Assembly: GCF_964204645.1 (NCBI RefSeq)
Contig: NC_134032.1
Location: 436,501 to 500,500, forward strand
Source of the DNA: Tubulanus polymorphus
Lineage: Eukaryota > Nemertea > Palaeonemertea > Tubulaniformes > Tubulanidae
Length of the DNA: 64,000 nucleotides
Direction: 5' to 3'
The notes below the pieces were generated by a model. That model was given only the letters and a program-made list of their open reading frames with translations. It was not told the origin of the DNA and did no database searches. Position numbers and translations under genes: made by a program. Position 1 is the stretch's first letter. Every line of letters starts with the position of its first letter. Below are positions 1-11,464 of the stretch, piece by piece.

Positions 1-24
1 TGTCTAGTCTAGTGGGACTAGGTG

Positions 25-61
25 CTTTTAGTCAGACAGACAGACAGACAGACAGACAGAC
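25..61. repeat. (GACA)n microsatellite
   Basis: Short run of the tetranucleotide GACA near the left edge. Simple repeat. Confidence 0.85.
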
Positions 62-178
62 GATCTGAATGTCACCGCCGCGGCGCTCTCCGGGTAGAAA
101 TACAAAAAAATATATCTACCTGCGACCTTTCGTTACTTTTGGTATCTGATATTTAACATGTAGTTTCTTATAACAACA

Positions 179-456
<278 letters not shown>

Positions 457-642
457 TCCCTGCTCATCCCCGTGCCTTTTAAACCTGATCGTTATCCGAA
501 CGAAACACGGCGTCGCATCAATAGGTCACATGATAATTCTGTTCGGAAAGATTTTCGTGAGTTGTAGATGTTTTAGAGAATATTATGATTGTGAAAGATG
601 ATTCTGAATCTGAAGAATCCTCTACTGAAAGAATCGAGTACT

Positions 643-712
643 CTCTCATTCCCTCTCTCCCTCTCTCTCTCTCTGTCGATCCCAGTCATTCCCTCTCCCC
701 TCTCTCCCTCAC
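643..712. repeat. CT-rich low-complexity tract
   Basis: Imperfect CT/CCCTCT microsatellite. No coding signal. Confidence 0.8.
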
Positions 713-852
713 CTCATCCATCATCGCACTCCTTGCGGAATATGTTTAATCATTAGTTGATTTTAATTGATTAAAATCCTACAAACAGATCATCATCTCT
801 CGCGTATCGTTCAGACGTGTTCATATCAATTTAAATACTAACACGTTAATCA

Positions 853-1135
853 TATCTCGGAGACAACCGCTCCCACCACGTCTCGGAGACAACCGCTCCC
901 ATCACATCTCGGAGACAACCGCTCCAGTTCCCGCCACATCTCGGAGACAACCGCTCTAGTTCCACCACATCTTGGAGACAACCACTCCAGTACTACCGCA
1001 TCTCGGAGACAACCACTTCAGTACTACCACGTCTCGGAGACAACCGCATCAGTTCCCACCACATCTCGGAGACAACCGCTCCAGTTCCTGCCACATCTCG
1101 GAGACAACCGCTCTGCAGTTCCTGCCACATCTCAG
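853..1135. repeat. Minisatellite, unit about 33 bp (CATCTCGGAGACAACCGCTC core)
   Basis: About eight imperfect head-to-tail copies of a unit built on the core CATCTCGGAGACAACCGCTC joined by variable CAGTTCC(C/T)(A/G)CCA linkers. An open reading frame crosses it only because the repeat lacks stops. Confidence 0.9.
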
Positions 1136-3060
1136 CTCAAACCCGGTTAATAACGATGTGATGAGGTTTATTTTTGCAGGTAATTTATTTTCATTTGAAT
1201 TCAGGGATTCTATTAATCTCATCTCATCAAGAGAGAGTTATGAAGCCATGCGGTAGGCGCCAGCGAAATTGAAATTAACAGCGCCAGATACATTTCTGCA
1301 GTCAAATTGATGAAATATTCGATTCGCAAACGAAGACCCGGAACCAAAAAAGCGTCGAAGAGATTAGACTTTGAAATGAGTGGGAACGCGGAGTGCTAGC
1401 TAGGGAGAGAGCCAGCATTAGGCCAATCTCGAATGTAAATTATCAACAAATCAGCTCGGAATGACGGTCCCGATCCCCGGAAGGGCTGGAGGGCGAGGGG
1501 TGTTGCGGAGTTACTGCTGGTATTGAATTAGTGTCAATCGGTTTATAAGGTTTCACAAACCCAGACCGTTACACCGCGTCATAACCAGCCTTAATCTATT
1601 CAATTATCTAAAAACGCGCTGATAAAATCGAATTGAGCGAGAAATTCTCGAATGTAGCGACACGCAAACGGTTTACTGGGTTTTTATCAACGCCAGATCA
1701 ACCAATCAGACCCGTTCGGCCCTGTTCCGAGTTCTTTTTTGGTCGTGCGTTTTTCTAGTAGTGTCTATTTCCCATGCGACGGAGCCGGGTTATTTCGCAT
1801 ACGTCACACGAATCGAGCAGTAATCCTATTCATTAACTACACGAGATTACCGTGTTCCCCCGACCACGGACCCAGTTCCGCAGTCGCCATAGTTTCGTCC
1901 AATCGAGAAACATATTTAAAAGTTATCTTCTTTTTAGTGAAAAGTTAACTGTATGACTTGTATATATTGTATCTGCATCGACAGGAACTGGACCTAGAAA
2001 TGTTAGGGTCCAAATTCATGAAAAACGGTTAAGCTTAAAAACGGTTAATACGTTTGAATTGTAACTGATATGGAAAATATATAAAGTTAGCAGAAATGAT
2101 ACCTTGTTTCGCATTTCTGCTGAGCTTAAAAATCAACCCGACCAGCAGTTAATTTTGTTGACAAAATCGATAAGGGCGTTAAAAAAAATGGAATTATCAT
2201 TCGACTTCACAGAAACGCATAGAATTATTACAAGTTAAAACAATTAAATAAAAGAGAAAGAAAAAATATATAGATTTACAAAATGGTAGTGTGCTTTTCC
2301 ATACAGGTCGCTTGCGCAGGCACCCAACCATTCCAATTATCATTTCCAGTAAGCAAACTCAACGATGAATCACATCTCGGAAATACCGGGTCCATAAATA
2401 CCGGTAGTCAATATTCATTGTTGTATATAAATGACAATATGGCCTGTAAGAATAAGAGACGTTACTTCTCCCACGGCGAACCAAGCTTGATTAAATACGT
2501 CACCGATTCTTCATTGCGCTTAATTTCATCCTGAAAATAATTTCCGTAATAAATTTCTGCACGTGTAATTAATACACGTATTATCGTGCGGCCGGGTGGT
2601 AGTAACCCGATTACCCCGGCCGGAAAAAAACCGGAGTCGCCCGGGAATTGTAATTCCGTTAATGGACCGAACTCCCGGTGACCCTCAGCCGCGGACTGCT
2701 CCACTCTGATGGATGGGAATAATTGATTAGGAATTTCTTTTCGATGTTCGTAAAATGGGAATTAAACGTCCCGTTGCATTTATATACTATCAAGAACTGC
2801 GCCGAGGATTTTCTTTCCGAAATTGTCGTTGAATTGATTTCCCCGAGGAGGAGGTGTTTGTATTAGTGAGCACTTCCCGGATCTTACTCACTCGCCGAGA
2901 TTATTCGAAGTGATTTATCAACGCGACTTTTCGCGTTTAACGACCTTCACCTATGGAGTAAATCGAATGATGGAGTAAAGACGGCTCTCGTGCGAGATTT
3001 TGAATACAAGATTGTGTAAATTCATCTTTGAATAGCTTTTGGACTGACACGATTCACGTC
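1136..3060. other. No gene recognised
   Basis: Only short ORFs (60-85 codons) without recognisable domains, splice pairs or coding bias. Unique sequence with A/T-rich stretches and a GC-rich patch at 2580-2700. I see no RNA gene or MITE in it. Confidence 0.5.
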
Positions 3061-3063
3061 TGA

Positions 3064-3320
3064 AACCAGTTCCAGAGTTGTGTGGGTTTAATTTGACTCT
3101 GGATCCAGTTTCACAGTTGTGTGGGTTTAATTTGACTCTAGATTCGGTTCCACAGTTGTGTGAGTCTTATTTGAATCTGAATCCACGGTTCCACAGTTGT
3201 GTGGATTTAATTTGTCTCTGAATCCAGTTCAACAGTTGTGTGGGTTTAATTTGACTCTGAATCCAGTTCCACAGTTGTGTGGATTTAATTTGACTCTGGA
3301 TCCAGTTCCACAATTGCCTG
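3064..3320. repeat. Tandem repeat, unit about 39 bp, related to a MITE terminus
   Basis: Six or so copies of a unit containing CCAGTTCCACAGTTGTGTG, then a TTTAATTTGACTCTG segment. The same words form the terminal inverted repeats of palindromic elements at 47385-47495 and 54833-55182, so the array appears to have grown from one end of that element. Confidence 0.85.
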
Positions 3321-3808
3321 ATTAAAACCAAAACGCGTGGAGACCTCATGTGAAACCAATTTCTCGCTGAATTCCATACAGCCATATATCCGGAAAACTA
3401 CAATATATCAATGATTTGATTTTATTTTGGCTCAATACTTATACTGACGATAACATTAATACAAATTCATAAATAATTATCAATACAATATACAACTCAG
3501 CCAGGTATACAACTATAGTTCTAAAGGGATAGGAGAAAATTGGGGAAAAAAATGCAACGTTCATTAATCTACTTAATTCTGAACCACAAAACAATGATTC
3601 AGACGCGAAGGGAAGGAAAATCAGAGCATTACGACGTCGCCAGTGAGTAGGATGTAAATCAGATCTATTTCACAGTTAAGTATCAGCTGAATAATTATGC
3701 AAGAGCGGTTTTCAATCTGAAACGACAAAATACAAACCAGGTTTTTTTGTGTCCTACATTCATTTTGTTTGACTAAAGATCATAGTTAGTTTGTCTCTCC
3801 CTTGAATC

Positions 3809-4160
3809 AGGGGGTTTACAAACTTCGAGGGTCTGTCATGTAAATCATATAGTGTGTCTGACCACCAATAGAAGGTGTTGCACGTGATGTAGTAGTTCGT
3901 CTGCCCGTCAGTGCTGGAGACTTGTCTACATAACATCAAGACATTGAATCATAGGATTTACAAACTTTGAGGGTCCGTTATGAAAATCACTTGTTCGACC
4001 ACCATTAGAATGTGTTGCATGCGATATCATAATTTGTACGTCCGTCAGTGCTGGAGACTTGCCGTACATAATAACAAATGATAATCGGGAGATTGGCAAA
4101 ATAGGAGGGTCTGATACGTAAATCATTTATTCTGTTTGACCACCAATAGAGGGCATAGTC
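3809..4160 (-). repeat. Dispersed repeat of about 130 bp, three tandem copies
   Basis: Three diverged copies containing GTCAGTGCTGGAGACTTG, then a segment on acid-free text 'accaatagaggg/gttgcac', then 'tttgacgggtctgtcatg'-type ends. The same family recurs as three copies at 48950-49330 in the other orientation and in fragments at 53050-53310. No coding capacity. Confidence 0.7.
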
Positions 4161-4390
4161 ACAGCAAACAATCTATTACCTAGTGTTGCTCAAAAATTGT
4201 TTAGTAGATTCAGCGGTGGACAAATATTTTCTTGACCGGTTCATTTTTCGCAATAAATTAATTTCTAATCCTTAAATAAATAAACTTCATTGATCAGTTC
4301 AATCGCTTGTCACATGATGTCAAGTAATCTCGAGAACTAACTAAAATGAGTTCGACTCTATCATTTTGTTGTAATAAGCCGACATTGAAC

Positions 4391-4655
4391 AGGGGCGGTT
4401 CCATGGGGGTTCTGAGGGTTCTGGGATACCCTACGTCTGTGCCCCTTGGAGATGCCCCTGAATTCATGGATTTGACGTAAAACTGCCCTCGTTTGGTATG
4501 ATCGAGCGTAGTACATGTAAGTGCCCCAGAAAAAGTTTGATGTTAAGGGACCTTTTTTGCCGTGATTCAACATAGAAAGTACCTTCCCCTATTATAGTGA
4601 GTGCTCTTATACAATTCAGAACCCCCATCGAGATAGAGCCCTGGATCCGCCCCTG
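4391..4655. mobile_element. Palindromic MITE, GGGGCGGATCCAG-type termini
   Basis: Left end AGGGGCGGTTCCATGGGGGT and right end CCCTGGATCCGCCCCTG are inverted relatives; the interior has no coding capacity. A second element with similar ends spans about 5326-5772. Confidence 0.6.
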
Positions 4656-4681
4656 AAATCTAATTCACGAGTCCTACCTGC

Positions 4682-7430
4682 TCAAGATTTTTCCAACGCG
4701 GTAATTCGAACGTCCATTTTCTTCACCAGAGCTGACAAATCTTCGACGGCTGAAAATAACGATGAAATCCGGCAGCTTTAACGAATTTTTCATCTTTAAA
4801 AGGTGTTTTTAGGAATTGAGGAGTCGTAGTCGGGGCCGGTATTAAAGGAGCCAGGAAAATTGGGTTAACCCTTTCAGTGCGTCAACACTGCAATGCAGTG
4901 TATGAATCAGTGATTGATTTTGCTAGTACACCGCACTGTGGTGTATTGATGTAATTAGTAATTATCTCTCTTGAAAGATGGCAGCACCTGTCAAACATAG
5001 TGAAATATTAGTAACTAACGATACATCGCACCAGGGTGTAGACGCACTATAGTGGTTTTCCCGTTATTCAACACACTAGGGTGGAATTTTTTCAGAATTT
5101 TCAAATTATCTCCAGCACTATACGGGTATTGATTAGTCAGCACTGAAAGGGTTAAACTTTCAAAAAGAATCGTCGTATTTACAGCCGTCGTTTTACGAAT
5201 ACGTACTTCTTTTCAATTGTTCGTTGTCGATGACGAGTTTCTCGACTTTGTTGGCGAGTTCCGAGTCGATGACACCGCTACCCTGCAACATCGAAAAATT
5301 CACATTTATCAAATATCTTACGATAACAGGGGCGGATTTAAAGGGGGTCGGAGGGGGGTCCAGATCCACCTAAATTTGAAAGTCCCTTAAGATGTCAACC
5401 CCGAAAATAAGCGACCTCTTTTCAATTAAGGTGTGTATTGAAAAAAAGTGGTATTTCTTTGCGCAAAATGATGAATATATGATGGAACAGCTAACCCCAC
5501 CCCCCGATATATCGCATTTACTGTATTGCGATTGTGGTATTGTGCATTTAATGATTAATTTCATGGATTTCATCATTCAACTTTGTGGAAATCTCACCAA
5601 ATTCTTCTTAAAATTTCAAAACATTTCTTCTATCGTCGAAGAAACCCCCTCAAGCACCCCCACGGTGGTTATAGCCAGGAGGGCTTTGCTGCTACACAGC
5701 TTGCATCGTCCTTACAGTAATATTTCGTATGGTCCCTAATTGCTTCCATACTAAAATTCTATATCCACCCCTGGACATTAATTCATGTAAGATTGATAAG
5801 AGTATGGTTAGCCATCTCACTACTAGGATTACAAACAAACGTGTTATCATCGTTATGACGGTATATGATTAGTTGCTAAGAACAAGGGTCCTGATTTTGT
5901 ATAAACAATTGGAATTAAATGCGATTAGCTGCTTTGTGGAACTATTCCAGGAGTCCGGACCGGGCTTTCTATACAGTGTAAAGGACTGACATTAAATATG
6001 CAGATCAAGCATTTTCAACATATAAACATTCAATTTGAACATCTTACTTAAAAAAAAAAACATTTATTCTGTGTTAATATTTGGTCAGTGTTTTGTGTAA
6101 GGGATCATTCATTTATTACGTACGCATAAAATTTGAATTTTTCAACCCCCCTCCCCCTCTGTACGCCATTTTTTCATATACATTAAGCATTACAGTACAC
6201 AATTGCACCCCTTCCCTAATGCGTACGTAATAAATGAATGACCCTTAAGTGCCTTAGAGCAGCATTTGTACTGAATAAGGCGCCAAATATGGTAAATAAA
6301 TGATTAGGGGGGCTACATAAAATAGGTCAGGATGAGATTGCAAGTAGAAAACCAACAAAAACTGAAATTTGGACTACGGTAAATTCTGAACAACAGAAAA
6401 CAAAATCAACATCACATGAGAATAAAGACAACATTCTTTTCAAACCTTTTTTATCCTCAAAGTATCCGGCGGCTGGTTATAAAATATAGACAGTGATAAA
6501 TTGATAAATTGGCTTCCACAGGTTTGATAAATACATGTATTTAATACCCTGAAGCAAACCCCGTTTAGGGCTACGAACTAGCCCATACGCCCCGAGAGTG
6601 GACTACGAATTAGCCCACAAACCCCGAGAGTGGACTACTAACTAGCCCATACACCCCCAGAGTGGACTAGGCCTAGCCTATACGCCCCACGAGTGGGCTG
6701 AAATGGTACGAGACATAAAGACTGACAGATAAAAGATATACTCACCGGTGCATTGAGTGAGTGTTTGATTTGTTCGCGAGCCCTCGCTATCTCACCGACC
6801 AGTACACTCTACAAAACAATAACATTTAATATATAGAACCAGAATCGACGTGCGGCAAAGCTGATACTAAGAAAGCCCCGACCGCAACAAACTATGTTTC
6901 TAGGGACGCTGCGCCCTCTACTGACGGGAAAAAAAGGTGCTTAACCCTTTCAGTGCGGTGTATAAATCAGTGATTGATTTTGCTAGTACACCACATCACG
7001 GTGTATTGATGGCAGCACCTGACGAAAAACACTTAGATATAAGTAACTAACGATACACCGCGCCGCGGTGTAGACACATTAAGCAGACGCCTGTTATTTG
7101 AAGCGCTGGGCTCGAACTTTTCCAAAATATTCAAATTATCTCAAGGTGTTTAAATTAGTCAGCACCGAAAGGGTTAAATGATCGACAATTTTAATATCCA
7201 ACGCCCCCTGGTGAACATAAGCAGAAACAGATGACTTCGTAACAGGGGCAACTAATTCACTAAATTCATTGAACCCTCATTCGTAGGAAAGTCGCGATAC
7301 TTACGGAGTTTGAACCGTCGCCGGAGTCCGTGGAGGTTTTTTGCGCGATACGTTCGTAGAAATCTCTTTCGGCTTCATGGTAACGGAAATGGTCGAACCA
7401 AACGGTTTCAAAAGCGAACGGATGAACCAT
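4682..7430 (-). CDS. EEF1D: EEF1D (eEF1B-delta) N-terminal half, truncated gene copy A
   Basis: Elongation factor 1-delta is the guanine-exchange subunit of the eEF1 complex. Coding exons on the minus strand are 7430-7305, 6808-6746, 5282-5207 and 4749-4682; all junctions are GT-AG and keep phase (0, 0, 1). The start is the ATG at 7430, with a 5'UTR splice acceptor just upstream near 7467. The predicted product is about 110 residues. It begins MVHPFAFETVWFDHFRYHEA, like the W-F-D-K/H-F-x-Y-D/E-x-A-E-R-x-F-Y signature of eEF1B-delta. It continues with the IARAREQIK helix and a leucine-zipper-like coiled coil ending in KKMDVRITALEKS. An in-frame TGA at 4684-4682 then stops it. The acidic region and C-terminal exchange domain (about 150 residues in the family) are not seen in the 4.6 kb to the left. 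Family identity is firm. Whether this is a functional short form, a decayed duplicate, or a gene whose last exons lie off the window is unknown. Confidence 0.85.
4865..5155 (+). mobile_element. piggyBac-like MITE, copy 1
   Basis: Terminal inverted repeats CCCTTTCAGTGC and GCACTGAAAGGG flanked on both sides by TTAA, the piggyBac target-site duplication. The interior contains several short palindromes of the type CACCGCxGTGCGGTGTA. About 290 bp with no coding capacity. It sits in the last EEF1D intron. Confidence 0.88.
5326..5772. mobile_element. Palindromic element with GGGGCGGAT/ATCCACCCCTG ends
   Basis: Ends AGGGGCGGATTTAAAG and TATATCCACCCCTGGA are inverted relatives of each other and of the element at 4391-4655. 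A 115-codon ORF inside lacks recognisable features. Confidence 0.5.
6107..6243. mobile_element. Palindromic MITE, GGGATCATTCATTTATTACG ends
   Basis: Left end GGGATCATTCATTTATTACG is mirrored by the right end CGTAATAAATGAATGACCC. About 137 bp, non-coding. A second copy lies at 55920-56085. Confidence 0.85.
6566..6702. repeat. Tandem repeat, unit about 43 bp
   Basis: Three to four copies of a unit with CTAGCCCATACGCCCCGAGA and GTGGACTAC. Located in an EEF1D intron. Confidence 0.8.
6941..7177 (+). mobile_element. piggyBac-like MITE, copy 2 (internally shortened)
   Basis: TTAA-flanked CCCTTTCAGTGC...GCACCGAAAGGG ends; the interior is about 55 bp shorter than copy 1. In the first EEF1D coding intron. 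Confidence 0.85.
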
Positions 7431-7466
7431 ATTGAAATATATTCTAGATAACGTCAAGAGAACGAC

Positions 7467-8150
7467 CTAAAAAATAAAGAAACATTTATCGAATCCTGTG
7501 TCTATTTGGCCCGTACCGAGGGGGTAGAGAAACAACCCCCTGAAATGTTCAAAGTGCCCTAAAAAAAGTCAGTGTCTAAAATTTAAGAATATTTTAGGGG
7601 TAGCGAACGAAACCCCTAAAATATTCAAGTCAGTGTTTAAAATTTTGTGTCATGATTTTCTGAAATTTTGATACAATTTTGATGTTGTTGAAAAATGATA
7701 AGAAATCCATTCTGTAAACGGACGATTTATTCAGGCACTTCATATAAGGATGTCTTTTTTTCAATCGGAAAATACCCTTTTTCACGGTGAAAAAGTGCAT
7801 TTCATCGTGAAATAGAACTGCCCCTCAAACTACATGCCCACTTGGGAAGTGGTTTCAAATGCTCAACAATCTAACAATTTCAATATTCAACGCCCCTGGA
7901 CCCATATACAACTAGGGGTCCAGGGACACCATGCCCACTTGGAAAGTGGTTCCAAATGCTCAACAATTTCTAACAATTTCAATATTCAACGCCCCCTGGT
8001 GACCATATACAAAAACCAATGACCTTGAAACCCTAAGGAAAAAATCTGCTATTTCGCCCATGGCTTGTTCGAATTGGCTGATTGACGCGCATGCGTACAG
8101 AGGGGCCCGACTTAGAAACTTCAAGGAAAGTGTGAAGAGAGTTAGAGAAA
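7467..8150. other. Upstream region of EEF1D copy A, duplicated at 28700-29000
   Basis: Intron or promoter-proximal sequence of EEF1D. Segments such as GGCCCGTACCGAGGGGGTAG recur nearly unchanged at 28750. It contains two copies of an AATTTCAATATTCAACGCCC segment near 7870 and 7975. No additional gene seen. Confidence 0.6.
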
Positions 8151-8154
8151 ATAG

Positions 8155-8230
8155 GAGCATGGAGCGAGATTCGAACCCGAACCAGCAGATTGCTAGCCTT
8201 CTTTACCCAAGACCACCGGGCTCACTGCCA
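8155..8230 (-). mobile_element. tRNA-derived SINE-like fragment
   Basis: On the minus strand the sequence ends in a B-box-like GGTTCGAATC (8167-8176 region) preceded by GTGAGCCCGGTGGTC. It resembles the tRNA-like head of a SINE; I cannot fold it into a convincing intact tRNA. Confidence 0.45.
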
Positions 8231-8235
8231 ACTCT

Positions 8236-8302
8236 AATCCTCTAACCCTAAACCTAACCCTTTAGACCCAAAACCAATCGAAACCCTAACCCTAAACCCA
8301 AA
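8236..8302 (+). repeat. Degenerate CCCTAA/CCTAAA telomere-like tract
   Basis: CTAACCCTAAACCTAACCC and related words over about 65 bp. It directly follows the SINE-like fragment, so it may be the SINE tail rather than a telomeric relic. Confidence 0.6.
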
Positions 8303-10420
8303 ATAATGATTTTACTGTTATATTCTAATAGTGTATCTTATTATCTATATTTGTGGCAAAATGGCGCATTTTTGATTATTGGCAAAATATCCACTTCCTT
8401 TTCTCTTTGAATACCACGTTTTTGCAGAAATTTAAGTAAATTCGCAGCAGCTAAATATTAAACCCTGACAAAAATCGACAATTAGCCGCGGAAATCTGAT
8501 ATTGCTTCCCACGCGCCTGGTTAGCGTGTCCTGTTCCACCAAAAAAATGCAAGTCACCAAACCAGTCCCCGAAAAAGGTTTTCAAGCTTTCGGCTTCACT
8601 CTGTCAAACTTTCAGGTTTATATAGGCCTATCGTTACACAAATTTTTCCCCTTTGCTCATTTTTACCTGTAAAATGTATATAAAGTTGATCCAATTGAGT
8701 TTAACGCCTCGAAATACAGGAAAAATACCCCCAAAACATACAAAATTGAAAAAAAAAGGAATCCAAAACTCACGAATCACTTCCTACTCCACGTGAATAC
8801 TACCGGGTCGATTGGTAACCACGCTACACTAAACTGCGGCTGGGGCGATGTCTAAATCACGGACTAAGGACGTTTGTACTTTTTAATACCGGGTTCCTGG
8901 GGCCTATAAAACTGCCCCATTGATAAATCAGACATTTCTGAAAGGAAGCGTTGGGGTTGATATTTGCTCTGGAATTACTAGACTCGCCAGAGCGAGTATT
9001 GAAATCGTCAAGTGCTGCCCCTAGAAATAACGATAGCGGTGAAAATATGAACCACAAGACTCGCTTGCCAGACACTTTATCCTATCACCGATTTGTAGAC
9101 TGGTTACCGGTCTCTATCTTCAATTAGAATATATTGAATGGGACAGGCAACCAGTCTAACCGATTTGCCGCCGGCTGGACTCCGATAATCATATCTTAAC
9201 AAAAATCGATTGTAAATCTTTAGAAAGTATAGAATCGATTGAAATTGGTTTTTTCAGGTCCCCTGAGATGATTAAATGAGTGGGAGACGAAGCCGTACGG
9301 GGTTAACGGGGTACAACACTATATATTTCGGTTGATCTGAGGTGGCCGAAAGAGTCGCGTCCTCACAGGTGTAACAACAATTCATCGGAAAGTGCCGGAC
9401 CTATTATTGAATCGATTTTCAGACTTTGGACTCAAATTCTCTTGATGTGTGACATGTTTTCTGAAACGTCTCATCTGTGCTCAAATACTATCGAATAAGT
9501 TTTATCGTTGATTAGGTTAAAGAACGAGCGTGATATGGTTCATTCATTGCGCAATTGTTACTTTCCCGATTCTTTATCAGATATTGAAAATATGAATGAC
9601 AAAAACCAATTTACCATTTTTTCATGGTGCGTATTTTGTTAACGGATCACATGGGTGAAGTGACAAATTATCCACAGACGATGGATACAAAATAGTGGAA
9701 CTAATCATTCCTTAGAATGTGTAGAATGTTTTACTAATTCCCCCATATAATTGGAACTTTCAGAAATCTAGTGAAATGTCCTTAAAATTCACCAAATTCC
9801 TCGTTGCTTTTATTCGAACAAACGCCGCACACGACAAAACATTTAAACCGGCTAAAAATTATTCAAACCTGAAACAACTCGATCGTTCCATCTATTCTGG
9901 CAGAAAATCGCGACCAATCGAAGGAAGTGTTTACAACCAAAACAGATATTCAGACAAAAAAACCATAAGTGTACGACATACATTAGCTAAAATTGCCTAT
10001 AACAGCTTTGATAAATTGTCTAATACCTAGCAGCATATGATTTGATTGTCTGTGAATGGAAGTTTTAGATTTTTTGCCGCGGGGGTCAGTGAAACTATCA
10101 TCAACGATTCTATTTAAATACTTGTATTATCTGACGGTTCCCGAATGATTCTTAATTCATCATTGAATAGAAGTTTAACGATTCGAGCGCGATTTTCATT
10201 TCGAAGTCGTCAGCATATTTTAGATTGGATTTCGCGTATGATTAAGGAAGTTGAAACGGATTCATTTTTACTAATTGGATAAATTAGAAATGCGGAAATG
10301 AAGCGATGGAGAGTTAATAGTGTAATTTAGCGGATGCGGATTTCTTAATTGATTCAATTAATTAAACGGGAGGGACGGGCGCGGTACCGATAGCGAGGTA
10401 ATCGATTTTTAAACGGCCGT
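8303..10420. other. No gene recognised
   Basis: A/T-rich spacer between the EEF1D promoter side and the 3' side of the orphan GPCR. ORFs at 8857-9075 and 9776-10030 have no recognisable motif, splice context or bias that I trust. A short inverted repeat with AGACTGGTTACCGG / GGCAACCAGTCT lies at 9096-9160. Confidence 0.5.
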
Positions 10421-10513
10421 CTTGCTACCGGGGTTGAGCCTCGATGATCAGAGATGAAGGATCGGGGTATATACGACGATATTTTGTGTGGCCGCCGTTC
10501 GCAACGGTTTCGT

Positions 10514-11464
10514 TTAGAAGCGGATCAAATTGCGCAATTCGTTTCTGATTACTTTTCCCGTCATCAGATACAAGTAGAGATTCAGCGAATAGTTCACCGC
10601 TAGGATATCGTTGAGGACAGTGGAAATGTGATTTAATTCTAGATTTGTCCTGAGAAAAGGGCCGATGACGAACGTCGGGAACGTTGTAACCATGAAAAAA
10701 GCGCACAGTGACAGAACCAACACGGTTACCTGGTTTGAGTATTTCGATGCTAGGGTGGTTTCTGAGTTGCCATTTTTTCTGAATAAAATGATCGACGTCA
10801 TCGCGGACATGATGCCTAACAAAATAAACGGGCCCGCAGAGACAAGAATAGACGTTACCAAAGGCTTGACAAATGTGGGCACATTTTTAATGATACAACC
10901 GTTGTCACTAACATCGATAGTTACAAATGAATAACTAAAGCCCAGCGCTAGGAAGCAGATTACGGAGAAACAGAGTTTCGAGGCAGTATTCGGGCTCCAG
11001 AAACGAGGACCTCTAAACGGAAAACAAACGACGCACATTCGCTCGGTAGCTACGAGGACCAGCGTCCACGGACTGCACGAAAGGCACAACAATATAAAAT
11101 ACTCAAAAGATATACACTGAATTCGCGTTGACGGTTTGATCAGTAATTCTCCATAAAATGCATAAGATATAACGTTAATATATTTACTGAAATAGGCGCA
11201 GACTAAAGCTAAAGTGTCGCAGACGGCTAGTTGAACGAAAATACGACTGAAAGAACGTCGCCATAGTTTACGTCGCAGCATCACTATCACGATGAGCAGA
11301 TTACCGACGAATCCGAGAATTAAACAAAGACTGGCGAACACGAGGTAAAACCAGAGATAAGTTCCAGGCATCGTAGTTGCAGACAGTACGATCGCCGTGT
11401 AGATACCGGTGGGATTTGTGCGGTTCTGAGGAACTGAAGATGCAGCCATCGCGTCGCCGACCAA
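10514..11464 (-). CDS. Class A (rhodopsin-like) orphan G protein-coupled receptor, single exon
   Basis: A 316-residue intronless reading frame with seven hydrophobic segments. The extracellular N-terminus has an N-R-T glycosylation site. TM1 contains GFVGNLL (the conserved N1.50). TM2 has LAVCD (D2.50). A cysteine before TM3 and one in the second extracellular loop (NGC) suit the usual disulfide. TM3 ends in T-E-R-M instead of the usual D/E-R-Y. TM7 ends in N-L-Y-L-Y instead of N-P-x-x-Y, and the C-terminal tail is short. It would sit in the plasma membrane and couple to G proteins; the ligand cannot be told from sequence. The set of deviating motifs suits the diverged rhodopsin-like receptors expanded in many invertebrates, often peptide or orphan receptors. 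The ATG at 11464 is chosen as the first in frame. The 5' flank (11470-11670) is duplicated at 29523-29690, where the receptor itself is missing. Confidence 0.85.
   Translation of the reverse strand: MVGDAMAASSVPQNRTNPTGIYTAIVLSATTMPGTYLWFYLVFASLCLILGFVGNLLIVIVMLRRKLWRRSFSRIFVQLAVCDTLALVCAYFSKYINVISYAFYGELLIKPSTRIQCISFEYFILLCLSCSPWTLVLVATERMCVVCFPFRGPRFWSPNTASKLCFSVICFLALGFSYSFVTIDVSDNGCIIKNVPTFVKPLVTSILVSAGPFILLGIMSAMTSIILFRKNGNSETTLASKYSNQVTVLVLSLCAFFMVTTFPTFVIGPFLRTNLELNHISTVLNDILAVNYSLNLYLYLMTGKVIRNELRNLIRF

Noticed and set aside
3840-4160. Possible CRISPR-like array from regular repeats
   Set aside because: Units are about 130 bp, diverged and without spacer structure in a eukaryotic genome.
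8155-8230. Functional tRNA gene on the minus strand
   Set aside because: Only the B box is convincing; the acceptor stem and anticodon arm do not pair by eye.
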